NCBI RefSeq assembly: GCF_000163055.2
Contig: NC_022111.1
Span: 1,488,001-1,552,000 of the forward strand
DNA length: 64,000 nucleotides
From: Prevotella sp. oral taxon 299 str. F0039
GTDB lineage: Bacteria; Bacteroidota; Bacteroidia; Bacteroidales; Bacteroidaceae
Reading direction: 5' to 3'
Shown: piece after piece, positions 39,125 to 48,436 of the stretch
Layout of the letters: the number at the start of each line of letters is the position of its first letter
Position numbering within the stretch: position 1 is the stretch's first letter
Notes under the pieces: model-generated
The model's input: the letters and a program-made list of their open reading frames with translations, nothing else
Database searches by the model: none
What the model was told of the DNA's origin: nothing
Program-made: the position numbers and the translations under genes

Positions 39125-39541
39125 ATGTTAAAGAAAAATCTACTTTTAGCACTTCTTGCAGTATTTTCGCTCTTCACAATCACCACTTCTTGCGAAAAGA
39201 CTGAACCAATGCATCTTGTTTCAGACACCAATCTTAAAGGTCAAAACACCATTTCTGTGCCTGCAGAGGGTGGAACAATTCACGTAACCTGCACCAACTA
39301 CGAGTCATTCTCGATCTCTGAATATTCATTTACAGTTGATAAACAGGCATTTAAAGATCCCAATTCAACAGCTATTTCCCCCTTTTCATCAACTCCTTGG
39401 CTTAAATCAGCTGTCAATAAGAACGTGCTGACTGTTGTGTTTGAGCCAAATACCACCTCAAAGGTGCGCATAACAATATTTGAATTTACAGCAGGAGACG
39501 TTCGTACTCGGCTTAGATTTGAGCAAGAAGCAAAAAAATAA
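39125..39541 (+). CDS. Small lipoprotein with BACON-like domain
   Basis: 138 aa. The signal peptide ends in lipobox TITTSC-EKTE. The mature part begins with a strand-rich segment (TISVPAEGGTIHVTCTNYES) and ends NVLTVVFEPNTTSKVRITIF followed by LRFEQEAKK. The late pattern of 'hydrophobic core, N-x-T-x-x-x-R, then x-Q' resembles BACON (carbohydrate/mucin-associated Ig-like) domains; this is an inference from pattern, not alignment. Monocistronic with a strong promoter. Function unknown. Confidence 0.7.
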   Translation: MLKKNLLLALLAVFSLFTITTSCEKTEPMHLVSDTNLKGQNTISVPAEGGTIHVTCTNYESFSISEYSFTVDKQAFKDPNSTAISPFSSTPWLKSAVNKNVLTVVFEPNTTSKVRITIFEFTAGDVRTRLRFEQEAKK

Positions 39542-39604
39542 TGAATAAGATTTAGAGCTTTATTCTTTTGTTTCGTCTTCATCTTCATTCTGCATTAAAT
39601 TTAT

Positions 39605-39612
39605 TATCTTTG
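39605..39612 (+). promoter_or_regulatory. mutS promoter -7 box
   Basis: TATCTTTG matches the TAnnTTTG consensus. Predicted start near 39620 leaves ~50 nt before ATG 39673 and argues against the longer frame from 39634. Confidence 0.55.
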
Positions 39613-39672
39613 CATAAATAGCGCCATGCCTGCTTGTTTGTAGGCAGATGGCATAATTTACAACGATTTATT

Positions 39673-42294
39673 ATGGCAGTTAAAGATAAAGGACTCACCC
39701 CAATGATGAAGCAATTTTTCACATTTAAGCATCAACATCCAGATGCAATATTGCTTTTTCGTTGTGGAGATTTCTACGAAACATATTCACAAGACGCTGT
39801 AGAAGCATCGAAGATATTAGGGATAACGCTCACCAAACGAAACAATGGTGGCTCTTCTGCGGTTACAGAGATGGCAGGTTTCCCTCATCATGCGTTGGAT
39901 ACTTATCTTCCAAAGCTTGTTCGTGCGGGACGACGAGTGGCTATTTGCGACCAATTAGAAGACCCCAAACTAACAAAAAAGCTTGTTAAACGTGGTATAA
40001 CCGAACTGGTTACGCCCGGAGTTGCATTGGCAGACAATGTATTAAACTATAAAGAAAATAACTTTTTAGCTGCCATTCATTTCGGAAAAGCCTCTTGTGG
40101 TATTGCATTTCTCGACATCTCAACAGGCGAATTCTTAACAGGCGAAGGCTCATACGATACAATAGAGAAGTTGTTGGTGAACTTCTCGCCCAAAGAAGTG
40201 TTGTTCGATAGAGATAATAAGCAACAGTTCAACCAATATTTTGGGGATAAATATTGCACATTCGAGCTTGATGATTGGGTTTTTACCGAGTCAACAGCCC
40301 GTCAAAAACTATTGAAACACTTCGGAACACAAACGCTTAAAGGCTTCGGAATCGACCATCTCACCAATGGAATTATCGCTTCTGGTGCCATTATGCAATA
40401 TCTTGAAATCACCCAACACACCAATATTAACCACATCACATCCATCTCTCGAATAGAAGAAGATCGTTATGTGCGCCTCGATAAATTCACCATTCGAAGC
40501 TTAGAGCTCATCAACTCCATGCATGAGGGCGGTAGTTCGTTGCTCAATGTCATCGATAGCACCATCACACCAATGGGTAGTCGCATGCTCAAACGCTGGT
40601 TGGTGTTCCCTTTAAAAGAGCAAAAAGCAATAGAACAACGCCTCAATGTAGTAGAACATATCTACAATAGCGAAGACTTTGAGCAGGTGTTGTCCGATCA
40701 ACTTCATCGTATTGGCGACTTAGAGCGCATCATTTCTCGTGTAGCAGTGGGCAGGGTGTCTCCAAGAGAGGTTGTTCAATTGCGCTATGCACTCGACGCT
40801 ATCGAACCAATTAAGGCAGCTTGTGTGGCTTCAAAGAACGAATCTTTAGTGCGAATGGGCGAACAAATCACCCTATGCGAGTCTATTCGTGCTCGAATTG
40901 CAAAAGAAATCACCTCCGATCCACCACAACTTGTGAACAAAGGAGGCGTTATTGCCGATGGAGTGAACCCCGAGTTAGACGAGTTAAGAGCAATATCTCA
41001 CTCAGGAAAAGACTATCTTTTGCACATTCAAGAGCGTGAAGTAGAGCAAACAGGCATTTCTTCTTTGAAGATAGGCTATAACAATGTGTTTGGATATTAC
41101 CTCGAAGTGCGCAACATGCACAAAGATAAAGTGCCCCAAGAGTGGGTTCGTAAGCAAACACTTGCGCAGGCAGAACGCTATATTACACAAGAGTTGAAAG
41201 AGTATGAAGAGAAGATTTTAGGTGCCGAAGATAAGATTTTGGCACTCGAAGCGCAAATCTTTAACGACCTGATAGCGGCTCTTCAAGAGTTTATTCCACA
41301 AATACAAATCAATGCTAACATCATTGCTCGCATCGATTGTTTGCACTCTTTCGCTTCAGTAGCACAGTCGAACCACTATGTTCGTCCAGAGATTAACAAC
41401 ACAGAAGTGCTCGATATCAAGGCAGGAAGACACCCAGTTATCGAAATGCAGCTACCTATTGGAGAGCGTTATGTGCCCAATGACATTCTGCTCGATAGCG
41501 AAAAGCAACAAATTATGATGATTACAGGTCCTAATATGGCGGGTAAATCAGCTCTTTTGCGCCAAACTGCCCTCATAGTGCTATTGGCTCAGGTCGGAAG
41601 TTTCGTGCCTGCACATAGCGCAAGCATTGGTGTTGTAGACAAAATCTTCACCCGTGTAGGGGCAAGCGACAACATATCGGTGGGCGAATCAACCTTTATG
41701 GTAGAGATGACAGAGGCTGCAAACATTCTTAATAATGTGTCTTCACGTTCGCTTATCTTGTTCGATGAGTTGGGAAGAGGTACATCTACCTATGATGGAA
41801 TAAGCATTGCGTGGGCCATTGTCGAGTATCTTCACGAGCAACCAAAGGCAAGAGCACGCACACTTTTTGCCACTCACTACCACGAACTCAATGAGATGGA
41901 GAAGCGATTCGAGCGCATTAAGAACTTCAATGTAAGCGTGAAAGAAGCCAATGGCAAAGTGATGTTTATGAGAAAGCTCGTAGAAGGCGGTTCAGAACAC
42001 TCGTTTGGTATTCACGTTGCCGACATTGCTGGCATGCCAAAGAGCATAGTTAAGCGTGCAAATGTTATTTTGAAGCAACTCGAAAAGAACAACGATCAAG
42101 TGGGAGAGGTATCGAAAAACGCTATAAATAAGCTCGATGAGCCTAATGAAAACGTACAACTTAGCTTCTTTAAGTTAGACGATCCTGTGCTTATTCAGAT
42201 ACGAGATGAGTTCTTAAACCTTGATATTAACAACTTAACTCCCGTAGAAGCACTCAATAAGTTGAATGATATTAAGAAGATAATTAAAGGATAA
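39673..42294 (+). CDS. mutS: DNA mismatch repair protein MutS
   Basis: 873 aa from ATG 39673 ([19 protein letters not shown]). Domain I carries the mismatch-reading [10 protein letters not shown] (Phe-x-Glu). The connector, lever and clamp follow (residues ~130-560). The ATPase has Walker [14 protein letters not shown], the N-3 motif [34 protein letters not shown] and Walker [17 protein letters not shown], with [10 protein letters not shown]. Length is normal for MutS. It recognises mismatches after replication and recruits MutL. Monocistronic. Confidence 0.97.
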   Translation: MAVKDKGLTPMMKQFFTFKHQHPDAILLFRCGDFYETYSQDAVEASKILGITLTKRNNGGSSAVTEMAGFPHHALDTYLPKLVRAGRRVAICDQLEDPKLTKKLVKRGITELVTPGVALADNVLNYKENNFLAAIHFGKASCGIAFLDISTGEFLTGEGSYDTIEKLLVNFSPKEVLFDRDNKQQFNQYFGDKYCTFELDDWVFTESTARQKLLKHFGTQTLKGFGIDHLTNGIIASGAIMQYLEITQHTNINHITSISRIEEDRYVRLDKFTIRSLELINSMHEGGSSLLNVIDSTITPMGSRMLKRWLVFPLKEQKAIEQRLNVVEHIYNSEDFEQVLSDQLHRIGDLERIISRVAVGRVSPREVVQLRYALDAIEPIKAACVASKNESLVRMGEQITLCESIRARIAKEITSDPPQLVNKGGVIADGVNPELDELRAISHSGKDYLLHIQEREVEQTGISSLKIGYNNVFGYYLEVRNMHKDKVPQEWVRKQTLAQAERYITQELKEYEEKILGAEDKILALEAQIFNDLIAALQEFIPQIQINANIIARIDCLHSFASVAQSNHYVRPEINNTEVLDIKAGRHPVIEMQLPIGERYVPNDILLDSEKQQIMMITGPNMAGKSALLRQTALIVLLAQVGSFVPAHSASIGVVDKIFTRVGASDNISVGESTFMVEMTEAANILNNVSSRSLILFDELGRGTSTYDGISIAWAIVEYLHEQPKARARTLFATHYHELNEMEKRFERIKNFNVSVKEANGKVMFMRKLVEGGSEHSFGIHVADIAGMPKSIVKRANVILKQLEKNNDQVGEVSKNAINKLDEPNENVQLSFFKLDDPVLIQIRDEFLNLDINNLTPVEALNKLNDIKKIIKG

Positions 42295-42320
42295 ATCATT
42301 CTTTAGCATTTTATAATAAC

Positions 42321-42350
42321 ATTGCCACATTGCATTTGCAGTGTGGCAAT
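42321..42350 (+). terminator. mutS terminator
   Basis: ATTGCCACA / GTGTGGCAAT with an inner loop forms a hairpin 27 bp after the mutS stop. The U tract (ATTGTTTATA) is weak. Confidence 0.6.
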
Positions 42351-42459
42351 ATTGTTTATAACTATAATGTTGATCTTTAGCCGTATGAGATAATAGCTTT
42401 CCTAATAAAAATCGAATGAGAAACAAAAAATGCTTTGTGTATTTTGACGAAATGAAAAG

Positions 42460-42495
42460 AAAGCAAGTTAGGACCAATTGGACCTAACTTGCTTT
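42460..42495 (-). terminator. Perfect 13-bp palindrome, probable pta-ackA terminator
   Basis: AAAGCAAGTTAGG / CCTAACTTGCTTT flank a 10-nt loop that is itself nearly palindromic (CCAATTGG). On the minus strand CTTTTCATTT follows, so it can end the ackA transcript. It could work on both strands between the convergent mutS and ackA. Confidence 0.75.
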
Positions 42496-42596
42496 TAATG
42501 TTTTATGAGGTTCGATGATAAAAGCTATCTTATTATATTATAGAAAAATAGCTGTTTGAAACCTCATCACTTGTCTTTTCTATTAAGAGAGATGGT

Positions 42597-43793
42597 TTAT
42601 TTGCTTACTAAGCGCATGGTGTCTCTTGCGATAACAAGCTCTTCGTCTGTAGGAATAACGCAAACAGTAACCTTAGAGTCGTCTGTAGAGATGATAGTTT
42701 CTTGTCCTCTCGATTTGTTTTTCTCTGCATCAATCTTGATTCCGAGGAACTCTAGGTCGCTACAAGCATCGATACGAGTACCTGTTTGGTTCTCTCCAAC
42801 ACCCGCAGTCCATACAATTATATCAACACCTCCCATCGCTGCAGCATATGCACCGATGTATTTTTTTATGCGATAGTTATACATGTTCAATGCAAGTTGG
42901 GCTCTTTCGTTTCCTTCTAGAGCTGCATTTTCGATCTCACGCATATCTGATGAGATACCAGTTATACCCAAAACTCCACTTTTTTTGTTGAGGAAATCAG
43001 ACATTTCTTGGGGTTTCTTGCCTAGCTTTTCCATAAGATATGTCACCGCAGCAGCATCAATATCACCAGAACGGCTACCCATCATTAAGCCTTCAAGTGG
43101 TGTCATTCCCATTGAAGTGTCGATACATTCGCCATATTTTACAGCTGCAATACTTGCTCCATTACCAATATGACAAGTGATGATGCGTTGAGTTTTGATG
43201 TCTTTTCCTAAGAATTCGCAAACTCGTTGTGATACATATCTGTGTGAAGTTCCGTGGAATCCATAACGACGAACATGGTATTTTTCATATAAGTCGTAAG
43301 GAATTGGATATAGATAAGCATAATCTGGCATTGTGCTATGGAAGGCATTGTCGAATACGCACACTTGAGGTACGTTTGGCATAAGTTCATCTACAGCCTT
43401 AATACCACGTAAGTGACCAGGGTTGTGCACGGGTGCGAGGTCGCAAAGGGCTTCGATATCTTTTTCTACTTGTGGTGTAACAACTACACTTTCGGTGTAA
43501 ATATCACCTCCTTGAACAACACGATGACCCACTGCATCAATCTCTTCAACACTTTGTAGAGCACCTATTTCTTTGTCTAGAAGCATTTGGAACACGAAGT
43601 TTACGCCCTCTTTGTGATCTGGCATATCGTGCATTATCTGCTTTTTCTCACCATTAGGCAACGCAACTTTAATGAAAGCGTTATCTAAACCTATTCGTTC
43701 TACACCACCAGAAGCTAAAACCTGGTTGTTATTCATGTCGTATAGCTTGTATTTAATAGACGAGCTACCACAATTGAGCACTAGTATTTTCAT
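42597..43793 (-). CDS. ackA: Acetate kinase
   Basis: 398 aa. The N-terminal signature is MKILVLNCGSSSIKYKLYD. VFDNAFHSTMPDYAYLYPIP contains the catalytic region, YGFHGTSHRYVSQR and TCHIGNGASIAAVKYGECID the phosphate/ATP motifs, and DMREIENAALEGNERAQLAL the C-terminal fold. It converts acetyl phosphate plus ADP to acetate and ATP. It lies 56 bp downstream of pta on the same strand, forming the standard acetate overflow operon. Its length is typical of AckA. Confidence 0.97.
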   Translation of the reverse strand: MKILVLNCGSSSIKYKLYDMNNNQVLASGGVERIGLDNAFIKVALPNGEKKQIMHDMPDHKEGVNFVFQMLLDKEIGALQSVEEIDAVGHRVVQGGDIYTESVVVTPQVEKDIEALCDLAPVHNPGHLRGIKAVDELMPNVPQVCVFDNAFHSTMPDYAYLYPIPYDLYEKYHVRRYGFHGTSHRYVSQRVCEFLGKDIKTQRIITCHIGNGASIAAVKYGECIDTSMGMTPLEGLMMGSRSGDIDAAAVTYLMEKLGKKPQEMSDFLNKKSGVLGITGISSDMREIENAALEGNERAQLALNMYNYRIKKYIGAYAAAMGGVDIIVWTAGVGENQTGTRIDACSDLEFLGIKIDAEKNKSRGQETIISTDDSKVTVCVIPTDEELVIARDTMRLVSK

Positions 43794-43849
43794 GTTGTTT
43801 TTGCTTATTTATTTTCTAGTTATTATTTTAATGGTTCTTTTTTTTATCC

Positions 43850-44869
43850 TTATTCTGCACAAAGTTTTGCTTGATGTGCCTGACATGCAGTAATTGCAAT
43901 CATGTAATAGATATCATCTATTGAACAACCACGGCTCAAGTCGTTAACAGGACGTGCGATACCTTGAAGAATAGGACCAATTGCTATAGCGTCTCCAAGG
44001 CGTTGTACGAGTTTATAACCAATGTTTCCTACTTCCAAGTTAGGTACAACCAATACGTTTGCCTTACCTGCAATTGGGCTATCTGGTGCCTTTGTTGCTG
44101 CTACATCGGGTACAAGTGCAGCATCAGCTTGTAGCTCTCCGTCTACATTTAGTTGTGGATAGTATTCGTGAGCTAATCGAGTTGCCTCTGTAACTCTGTT
44201 CACTAATTCGTGGTTAGCACTGCCTTTGGTAGAGAAACTCAACATTGCAACACGTGGATCTTCAATTCCTGCTACAGCTTTTGCGGTTTCTGCAGTACAA
44301 TAAGCTATCTGAGCCAATTGGTCTGACGTTGGACTTGGAGTTACAGCTACGTCTCCCATCACTAAAACTCCATTGTCGCCATATTGTGTTTCTTTTGTGA
44401 TAAGTACCATTGCACCGCTCACTACTGACACTTGAGGACTGCATTTGATGATTTGAAGAGCTGGGCGAAGGGTGTCGCCAGTGGTACTTTCTGCTCCACT
44501 AATTTGTCCATCTGCTCCTTCTGTCTTGATAATTAAGCAACCAAGGTATAGTGGATTCTTCACTAACTCACGTGCTTTTTCAATGGTCATACCTTTTCTT
44601 TTACGCAATTCTGTTAGCAATTCTGCGTATTCTTCTGCTTTGGGGTGATTCAATGGGTCGATAATGGTTGCCTTATCGATGTGTTTTAATCCCCATTTAT
44701 TGGCAAGTTCACGAATAACGCCAGGGTTTCCGATAAGTATAATCTCTGCAAGTTCATCGCCAATAGCACGATCTGCAGCTCTAAGTGTTCTTTCTTCTGT
44801 TGCTTCGGGTAGAACAATTCGTTGCTTATAGCTTTTTGCACGCTCTACAATATCTTGTAAAAAATCCAT
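43850..44869 (-). CDS. pta: Phosphate acetyltransferase
   Basis: 339 aa, the short form with only the PTA_PTB catalytic domain. Signatures are RIVLPEATEERTLRAADRAI, the central KTEGADGQISGAESTTGDTL, and MGDVAVTPSPTSDQLAQIAY followed by MLSFSTKGSANHELVNRVTE. It makes acetyl phosphate from acetyl-CoA for ackA next door. A promoter box on the minus strand lies ~60 bp upstream of the start. Confidence 0.96.
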   Translation of the reverse strand: MDFLQDIVERAKSYKQRIVLPEATEERTLRAADRAIGDELAEIILIGNPGVIRELANKWGLKHIDKATIIDPLNHPKAEEYAELLTELRKRKGMTIEKARELVKNPLYLGCLIIKTEGADGQISGAESTTGDTLRPALQIIKCSPQVSVVSGAMVLITKETQYGDNGVLVMGDVAVTPSPTSDQLAQIAYCTAETAKAVAGIEDPRVAMLSFSTKGSANHELVNRVTEATRLAHEYYPQLNVDGELQADAALVPDVAATKAPDSPIAGKANVLVVPNLEVGNIGYKLVQRLGDAIAIGPILQGIARPVNDLSRGCSIDDIYYMIAITACQAHQAKLCAE

Positions 44870-44928
44870 AATTTGTTTGTTTATTTATTTGTTAGTTATG
44901 ACCTCTTAATAGATAAAAGGTTACTATG

Positions 44929-44936
44929 CAAAAGTA
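44929..44936 (-). promoter_or_regulatory. pta-ackA promoter -7 box
   Basis: TACTTTTG on the minus strand (TAnnTTTG), 60 bp upstream of pta. No clear -33 TTG at the right distance. Confidence 0.5.
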
Positions 44937-44969
44937 AGAAAAATAATTGTATTATACTTGTTTGAATGA

Positions 44970-45016
44970 TAAAAAAATGCCAAAAATGTAATGTTGACTT
45001 TACATTCTTGGCATTT
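44970..45016 (-). terminator. Terminator of the NDH-2 transcript
   Basis: Minus strand: AAATGCCAAGAATGTAA pairs with TTACATTTTTGGCATTT (one bulge) around a short loop and runs into seven Ts. The 22-bp array at 45027-45136 thus lies in the 3' untranslated region between the NDH-2 stop and this terminator. Confidence 0.85.
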
Positions 45017-45026
45017 CGTATGATGG

Positions 45027-45136
45027 AAGCTTTGCAGCTATTTGCTAAATGCAATGCTTTAGTTCTCTAATAACAATGTTATTGTTCCCTAAAAGCAGTG
45101 CTTTTACATCCTAATATCAATGCTTTTACAGGCTAA
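45027..45136. repeat. 22-bp period array, five units
   Basis: Units start at 45027, 45049, 45071, 45093 and 45115, each exactly 22 bp and each ending CTAA. Cores are AAGCTTTGC, ATGCAATGC, AACAATGTT, AAGCAGTGC and ATCAATGC. The last CTA is the complement of the NDH-2 stop codon (TAG at 45135-45133). Confidence 0.88.
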
Positions 45137-46461
45137 TTTGTATCCTTTTGCTGAACAGCTTGCTGTATCTCTTCTTCTGTTTTGTCTCTCCCTGCTCTGA
45201 AGATGAGTCGTAAAGACTGATTATAGTTAACATAATTCCATAGCCAATTAAGCAAAACAACGATGCGATTGCGTATTCCTAAGATAGAACGAAGATGCAC
45301 AACCAGCCACAAAACCCATGCTATGAAACCCTGAGTTTTGAACAATGAGAATTCGGCAACAGCCTTGTTTCTTCCTATTGTCGCCATAGAGCCTAGGTTT
45401 GTATATTGGAATGTTTTTAATTTCTTGCCCTTTTGTTCTCGAATAAGGTTCTTTGCGAGCAATTTTCCTTGCTGAATTGCCACCTGAGCAAGCTGTGGAT
45501 GTCCTCCAGGATAAGCCTTGTCGGCATCGGGCATGATGCATTGGTCGCCTATTGCATACACATCTTCAAGTCCAATCACACGGTTATAGCCATCAACAAG
45601 CAGACGACGTCCACGTCCATAGTGTTCTTTCTCGAGTCCATCAAACGCCACTCCGATAATTCCACTCACCCATATTAAAGAGCGAGTAGCAATGCTACTG
45701 CCATCGCTTAACACCACTTTGTGGTTCTTATAGTCGTTAACAAACTTACTTAGAATGACGTTTACACCCATAGAACGTAAAAAGTCGATAGCTTTTTGAG
45801 ACGAGTCGGGAGCCATTGCAGGTAACAATCGGTTGTCGCCTTGTATGAGATAGACATTCATTAGTGAAGCATCTAACTCTGGATAGTCACGAGGTAGAAT
45901 GGTTTTCTTCATCTCTGACATCACACCTGCAAGCTCAACACCAGTAGCTCCACCACCAACTACAACAATATTCAATAACTCTTGTCTAAAAACAGGATCT
46001 TCTGTGGTTATCGCTCTTTCGATATTTGCGAGTACAGTGTTACGTATTCGGGCTGCTTCTGATAGGCTTTTCATTGCCATCGAGCCTTTTTCTATCTCTT
46101 TATTACCAAAGAAATTGGTGGTTGCACCTGCCGATAGCACTACATAATCATAACTTACATTACCAATACTTGTGATTACTGTTTTGTTTTTAACATCTAT
46201 CTGCTTTACTTCGGCTAAACGGAAGTAAAGGTTTTTGTATTTTTGGAAGATGCGACGATAGGGGAATGAGATGGAACTTGGCTCCATTCCTGCTGATGCA
46301 ACTTGATATATTAGAGGTTGAAACTGATGATAATTGTGTTTATCTATCAATACTATTTGCATGCCAGAGTTACGTAAATTCTTAGCAAGTTCAAGTCCTC
46401 CAAATCCTCCACCTACAATAACAATACGCTTTTTATCGCCTTTCTCTATATTAAAATCCAT
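45133..46461 (-). CDS. ndh: Type II NADH dehydrogenase (NDH-2)
   Basis: 442 aa. The FAD-binding GxGxxG is at the N-terminus (RIVIVGGGFGGLELAKNLRN). The NADH-binding second Rossmann motif is LLNIVVVGGGATGVELAGVM, and VYAIGDQC is the third FAD motif. The C-terminus has a membrane-anchoring hydrophobic and amphipathic part (IAWVLWLVVHLRSILGIRN) typical of NDH-2. It transfers electrons from NADH to quinone without pumping. It has its own promoter box at 46592-46599. The stop codon touches the 22-bp array. Confidence 0.9.
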   Translation of the reverse strand: MDFNIEKGDKKRIVIVGGGFGGLELAKNLRNSGMQIVLIDKHNYHQFQPLIYQVASAGMEPSSISFPYRRIFQKYKNLYFRLAEVKQIDVKNKTVITSIGNVSYDYVVLSAGATTNFFGNKEIEKGSMAMKSLSEAARIRNTVLANIERAITTEDPVFRQELLNIVVVGGGATGVELAGVMSEMKKTILPRDYPELDASLMNVYLIQGDNRLLPAMAPDSSQKAIDFLRSMGVNVILSKFVNDYKNHKVVLSDGSSIATRSLIWVSGIIGVAFDGLEKEHYGRGRRLLVDGYNRVIGLEDVYAIGDQCIMPDADKAYPGGHPQLAQVAIQQGKLLAKNLIREQKGKKLKTFQYTNLGSMATIGRNKAVAEFSLFKTQGFIAWVLWLVVHLRSILGIRNRIVVLLNWLWNYVNYNQSLRLIFRAGRDKTEEEIQQAVQQKDTN

Positions 46462-46591
46462 AATTTTAGAATTGATTTTTATTACTCCTGAATGATGTTA
46501 TTATGCTAGTCTATATATATACAATAGAAATTCGAATTGTGTTCTCTCACTTGAATGTCGTATTTATAAGATACATAGCCCTATTTACTTG

Positions 46592-46599
46592 CAAAAGTA
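46592..46599 (-). promoter_or_regulatory. NDH-2 gene promoter -7 box
   Basis: Minus-strand TACTTTTG in the divergent region between the NDH-2 gene and the nicotinamidase-like gene. It would give a ~125-nt leader. Confidence 0.5.
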
Positions 46600-46654
46600 A
46601 AAATTATTTAGAATAAAAATACTTTTAAAAGTACTCTTTTTTTAAATAAATAGC

Positions 46655-46662
46655 TATCTTTG
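46655..46662 (+). promoter_or_regulatory. Promoter of the nicotinamidase-like gene
   Basis: TATCTTTG on the plus strand, with a T-rich -33 region, ~90 bp before ATG 46755. Confidence 0.55.
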
Positions 46663-46754
46663 TGTGCGCAAACAATATTTTGTTCTTTTTGCAACATATT
46701 TTGTTCTGCACACTAATGTTTATTCAATTCTATAACATCTAAACCAAAATCAAA

Positions 46755-47483
46755 ATGAAAAGAATGCTATTTGTTATGCTTATCGCCATTTTATTTGGTA
46801 GCATAACAGCAGTTGCACAACGTCCTAAAACAGTTAAATGCACCATGAACTCAGTGAAGAAAGCAATGAATGCAAAGAACTCTGTTGCTAATTCATCACA
46901 AAACACAACATTAGTTGTGGTTGATTGCCAATATGATTTTTGCAATCCACAAGGTAGTTTGTATGTTCCAGGAGCCGAAAAGGCAGTAGATAATGTTTTA
47001 GCTTATTTGCAATCGCATCCAAACATCAATGAAGTGATCTTCACAGTAGATTGGCATAATGCTAAAGATGGCTCGTTTAAGGCACAAGGAGGGCCATGGC
47101 CTCCACATTGTATACGTTTTTCTAAAGGCTCACAAATAGATGAACGCCTTATACAAGCATGTCTTGATAAAAATATTCCTTATCAAGTTATTCGCAAAGG
47201 AGAGGTGATAGAGACAGAAGAATATGGTGCATTTCAAAAGATTACACCTGCAGTTAAGGGCAAAAGAACCCTTTGCACTATGACAGATAAGGTAACTTCT
47301 GCAAATACGAATTTTGTTATTTGCGGTGTCGCAGGCGACTATTGTGTTTTAGAAACACTTAAGAATCTTCTAAAAGGTGGCTTACACGTTGATGTTTACA
47401 CTAATGGTGTGGCTTCTATTGATAAGGGTGAGAAGTTGTCTTCATATATAAAAGAAAAGAATTTGAAGGTTGTAAATAACTAA
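46755..47483 (+). CDS. Exported isochorismatase-family (nicotinamidase-like) hydrolase
   Basis: 242 aa. An N-terminal signal peptide (MKRMLFVMLIAILFGSITAV, cleavage near VAQ) is followed by an isochorismatase-fold domain from residue ~50. It has the catalytic triad Asp in LVVVDCQYDFCNPQGSLYVP, Lys in VIRKGEVIETEEYGAF, and Cys in FVICGVAGDYCVLETLKNLL. The DWH (FTVDWHNAKDGSF) and WPPHC segments are the metal-binding and substrate features of nicotinamidases (PncA). Deamidation of nicotinamide to nicotinate is therefore likely. An exported form is unusual because PncA is normally cytoplasmic. Confidence 0.85.
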   Translation: MKRMLFVMLIAILFGSITAVAQRPKTVKCTMNSVKKAMNAKNSVANSSQNTTLVVVDCQYDFCNPQGSLYVPGAEKAVDNVLAYLQSHPNINEVIFTVDWHNAKDGSFKAQGGPWPPHCIRFSKGSQIDERLIQACLDKNIPYQVIRKGEVIETEEYGAFQKITPAVKGKRTLCTMTDKVTSANTNFVICGVAGDYCVLETLKNLLKGGLHVDVYTNGVASIDKGEKLSSYIKEKNLKVVNN

Positions 47484-47561
47484 TTGCATTGTCATTCGCA
47501 ACTAGATGGTTATCACTTTTATGATGGCAACCACTTGATAACAAATCAATAATATAAAAAT

Positions 47562-47620
47562 AAAGATGAGAAGTGAAGACCTCTATATATTATTTAGGTG
47601 TAACTTCTCATCTTTTTGTT
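47562..47620 (+). terminator. Terminator between convergent genes
   Basis: AAAGATGAGAAGT / ACTTCTCATCTTT (47562-47615) encloses an inner GACCT/AGGT hairpin and is followed by TTGTT. On the minus strand it is followed by TTTATTTTTA, so it probably serves both converging transcripts. Confidence 0.75.
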
Positions 47621-47649
47621 ATGATATAAAATTCTACTTACATTGTGTT

Positions 47650-48423
47650 TTATTGTCCACTCATCTCATAAGCGAGAACTCTTTCAAGCTCTTCGGCAGA
47701 CAAACGTAGCTTAAATTCACCTTTTATTGCTATAGATATGTTGCCTGTTTCTTCAGAAACAACTATCGCAAGAGCGTCACTACTTTGTGAAATTCCAAGT
47801 GCTGAGCGATGACGAAGCCCTAATGACTTTGGAATATCTTTATTATGAGAAACAGGAAGGATACAACCTGCTGCTTTAACTCTTTTCTTAGAGATGAGTA
47901 TGGCACCATCATGAAGAGGTGAGTTCTTAAAGAAAATATTCTCAATGAGGCGTTGGCTTATTCTTGCGTCAATCTTTTCACCTGTGTCTGCAATGTCATT
48001 TAAGGGTGCACTGCGTTCAAGTACGATTAAAGCCCCAACCTTTCCACGAGCCATATTCATGCAAGCCATTACCAAAGGCAATATCATTTCTTTGTCTTCT
48101 TCATTCTTATTAGATGGCATAAAATAGCGTGTGAGTAATTTTATACGTTCATGTCCACCTAAAGAATATAAGAATTTGCGTATTTCTTCTTGAAAAAGAA
48201 TAATCAAAGCCAGCACTCCTACGCTAACAAGTTTATCTAATATCGAACCAAGAAGGCGCATAGAGAGTATCTTACTCACGAAAAGCCAGATGACAATGAA
48301 CACCATTATCCCGCTAAATATGTTTAAAGAACGACTTTCTTTCATCAATCTATAAACATAAAATAACATCAAAGCTACTGAAAAAATATCTATTATATCT
48401 TTTATTCCGAACTCAAAAGGCAT
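47650..48423 (-). CDS. cdaA: Diadenylate cyclase (c-di-AMP synthase)
   Basis: 257 aa. Three N-terminal membrane helices span residues ~5-80 (IIDIFSVALMLFYVYRLM, FSGIMVFIVIWLFVSKIL, VGVLALIILFQEEIRKFL). A DisA_N/DAC domain with the catalytic DGA in FKNSPLHDGAILIS and the RHR in LGLRHRSALGI follows. It makes c-di-AMP from two ATP. The gene lies 13 nt downstream of folP on the same strand. The folP neighbourhood contrasts with the glmM-cdaR context in Firmicutes. Confidence 0.95.
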   Translation of the reverse strand: MPFEFGIKDIIDIFSVALMLFYVYRLMKESRSLNIFSGIMVFIVIWLFVSKILSMRLLGSILDKLVSVGVLALIILFQEEIRKFLYSLGGHERIKLLTRYFMPSNKNEEDKEMILPLVMACMNMARGKVGALIVLERSAPLNDIADTGEKIDARISQRLIENIFFKNSPLHDGAILISKKRVKAAGCILPVSHNKDIPKSLGLRHRSALGISQSSDALAIVVSEETGNISIAIKGEFKLRLSAEELERVLAYEMSGQ

Positions 48424-48436
48424 AGTAATTAAGTTT

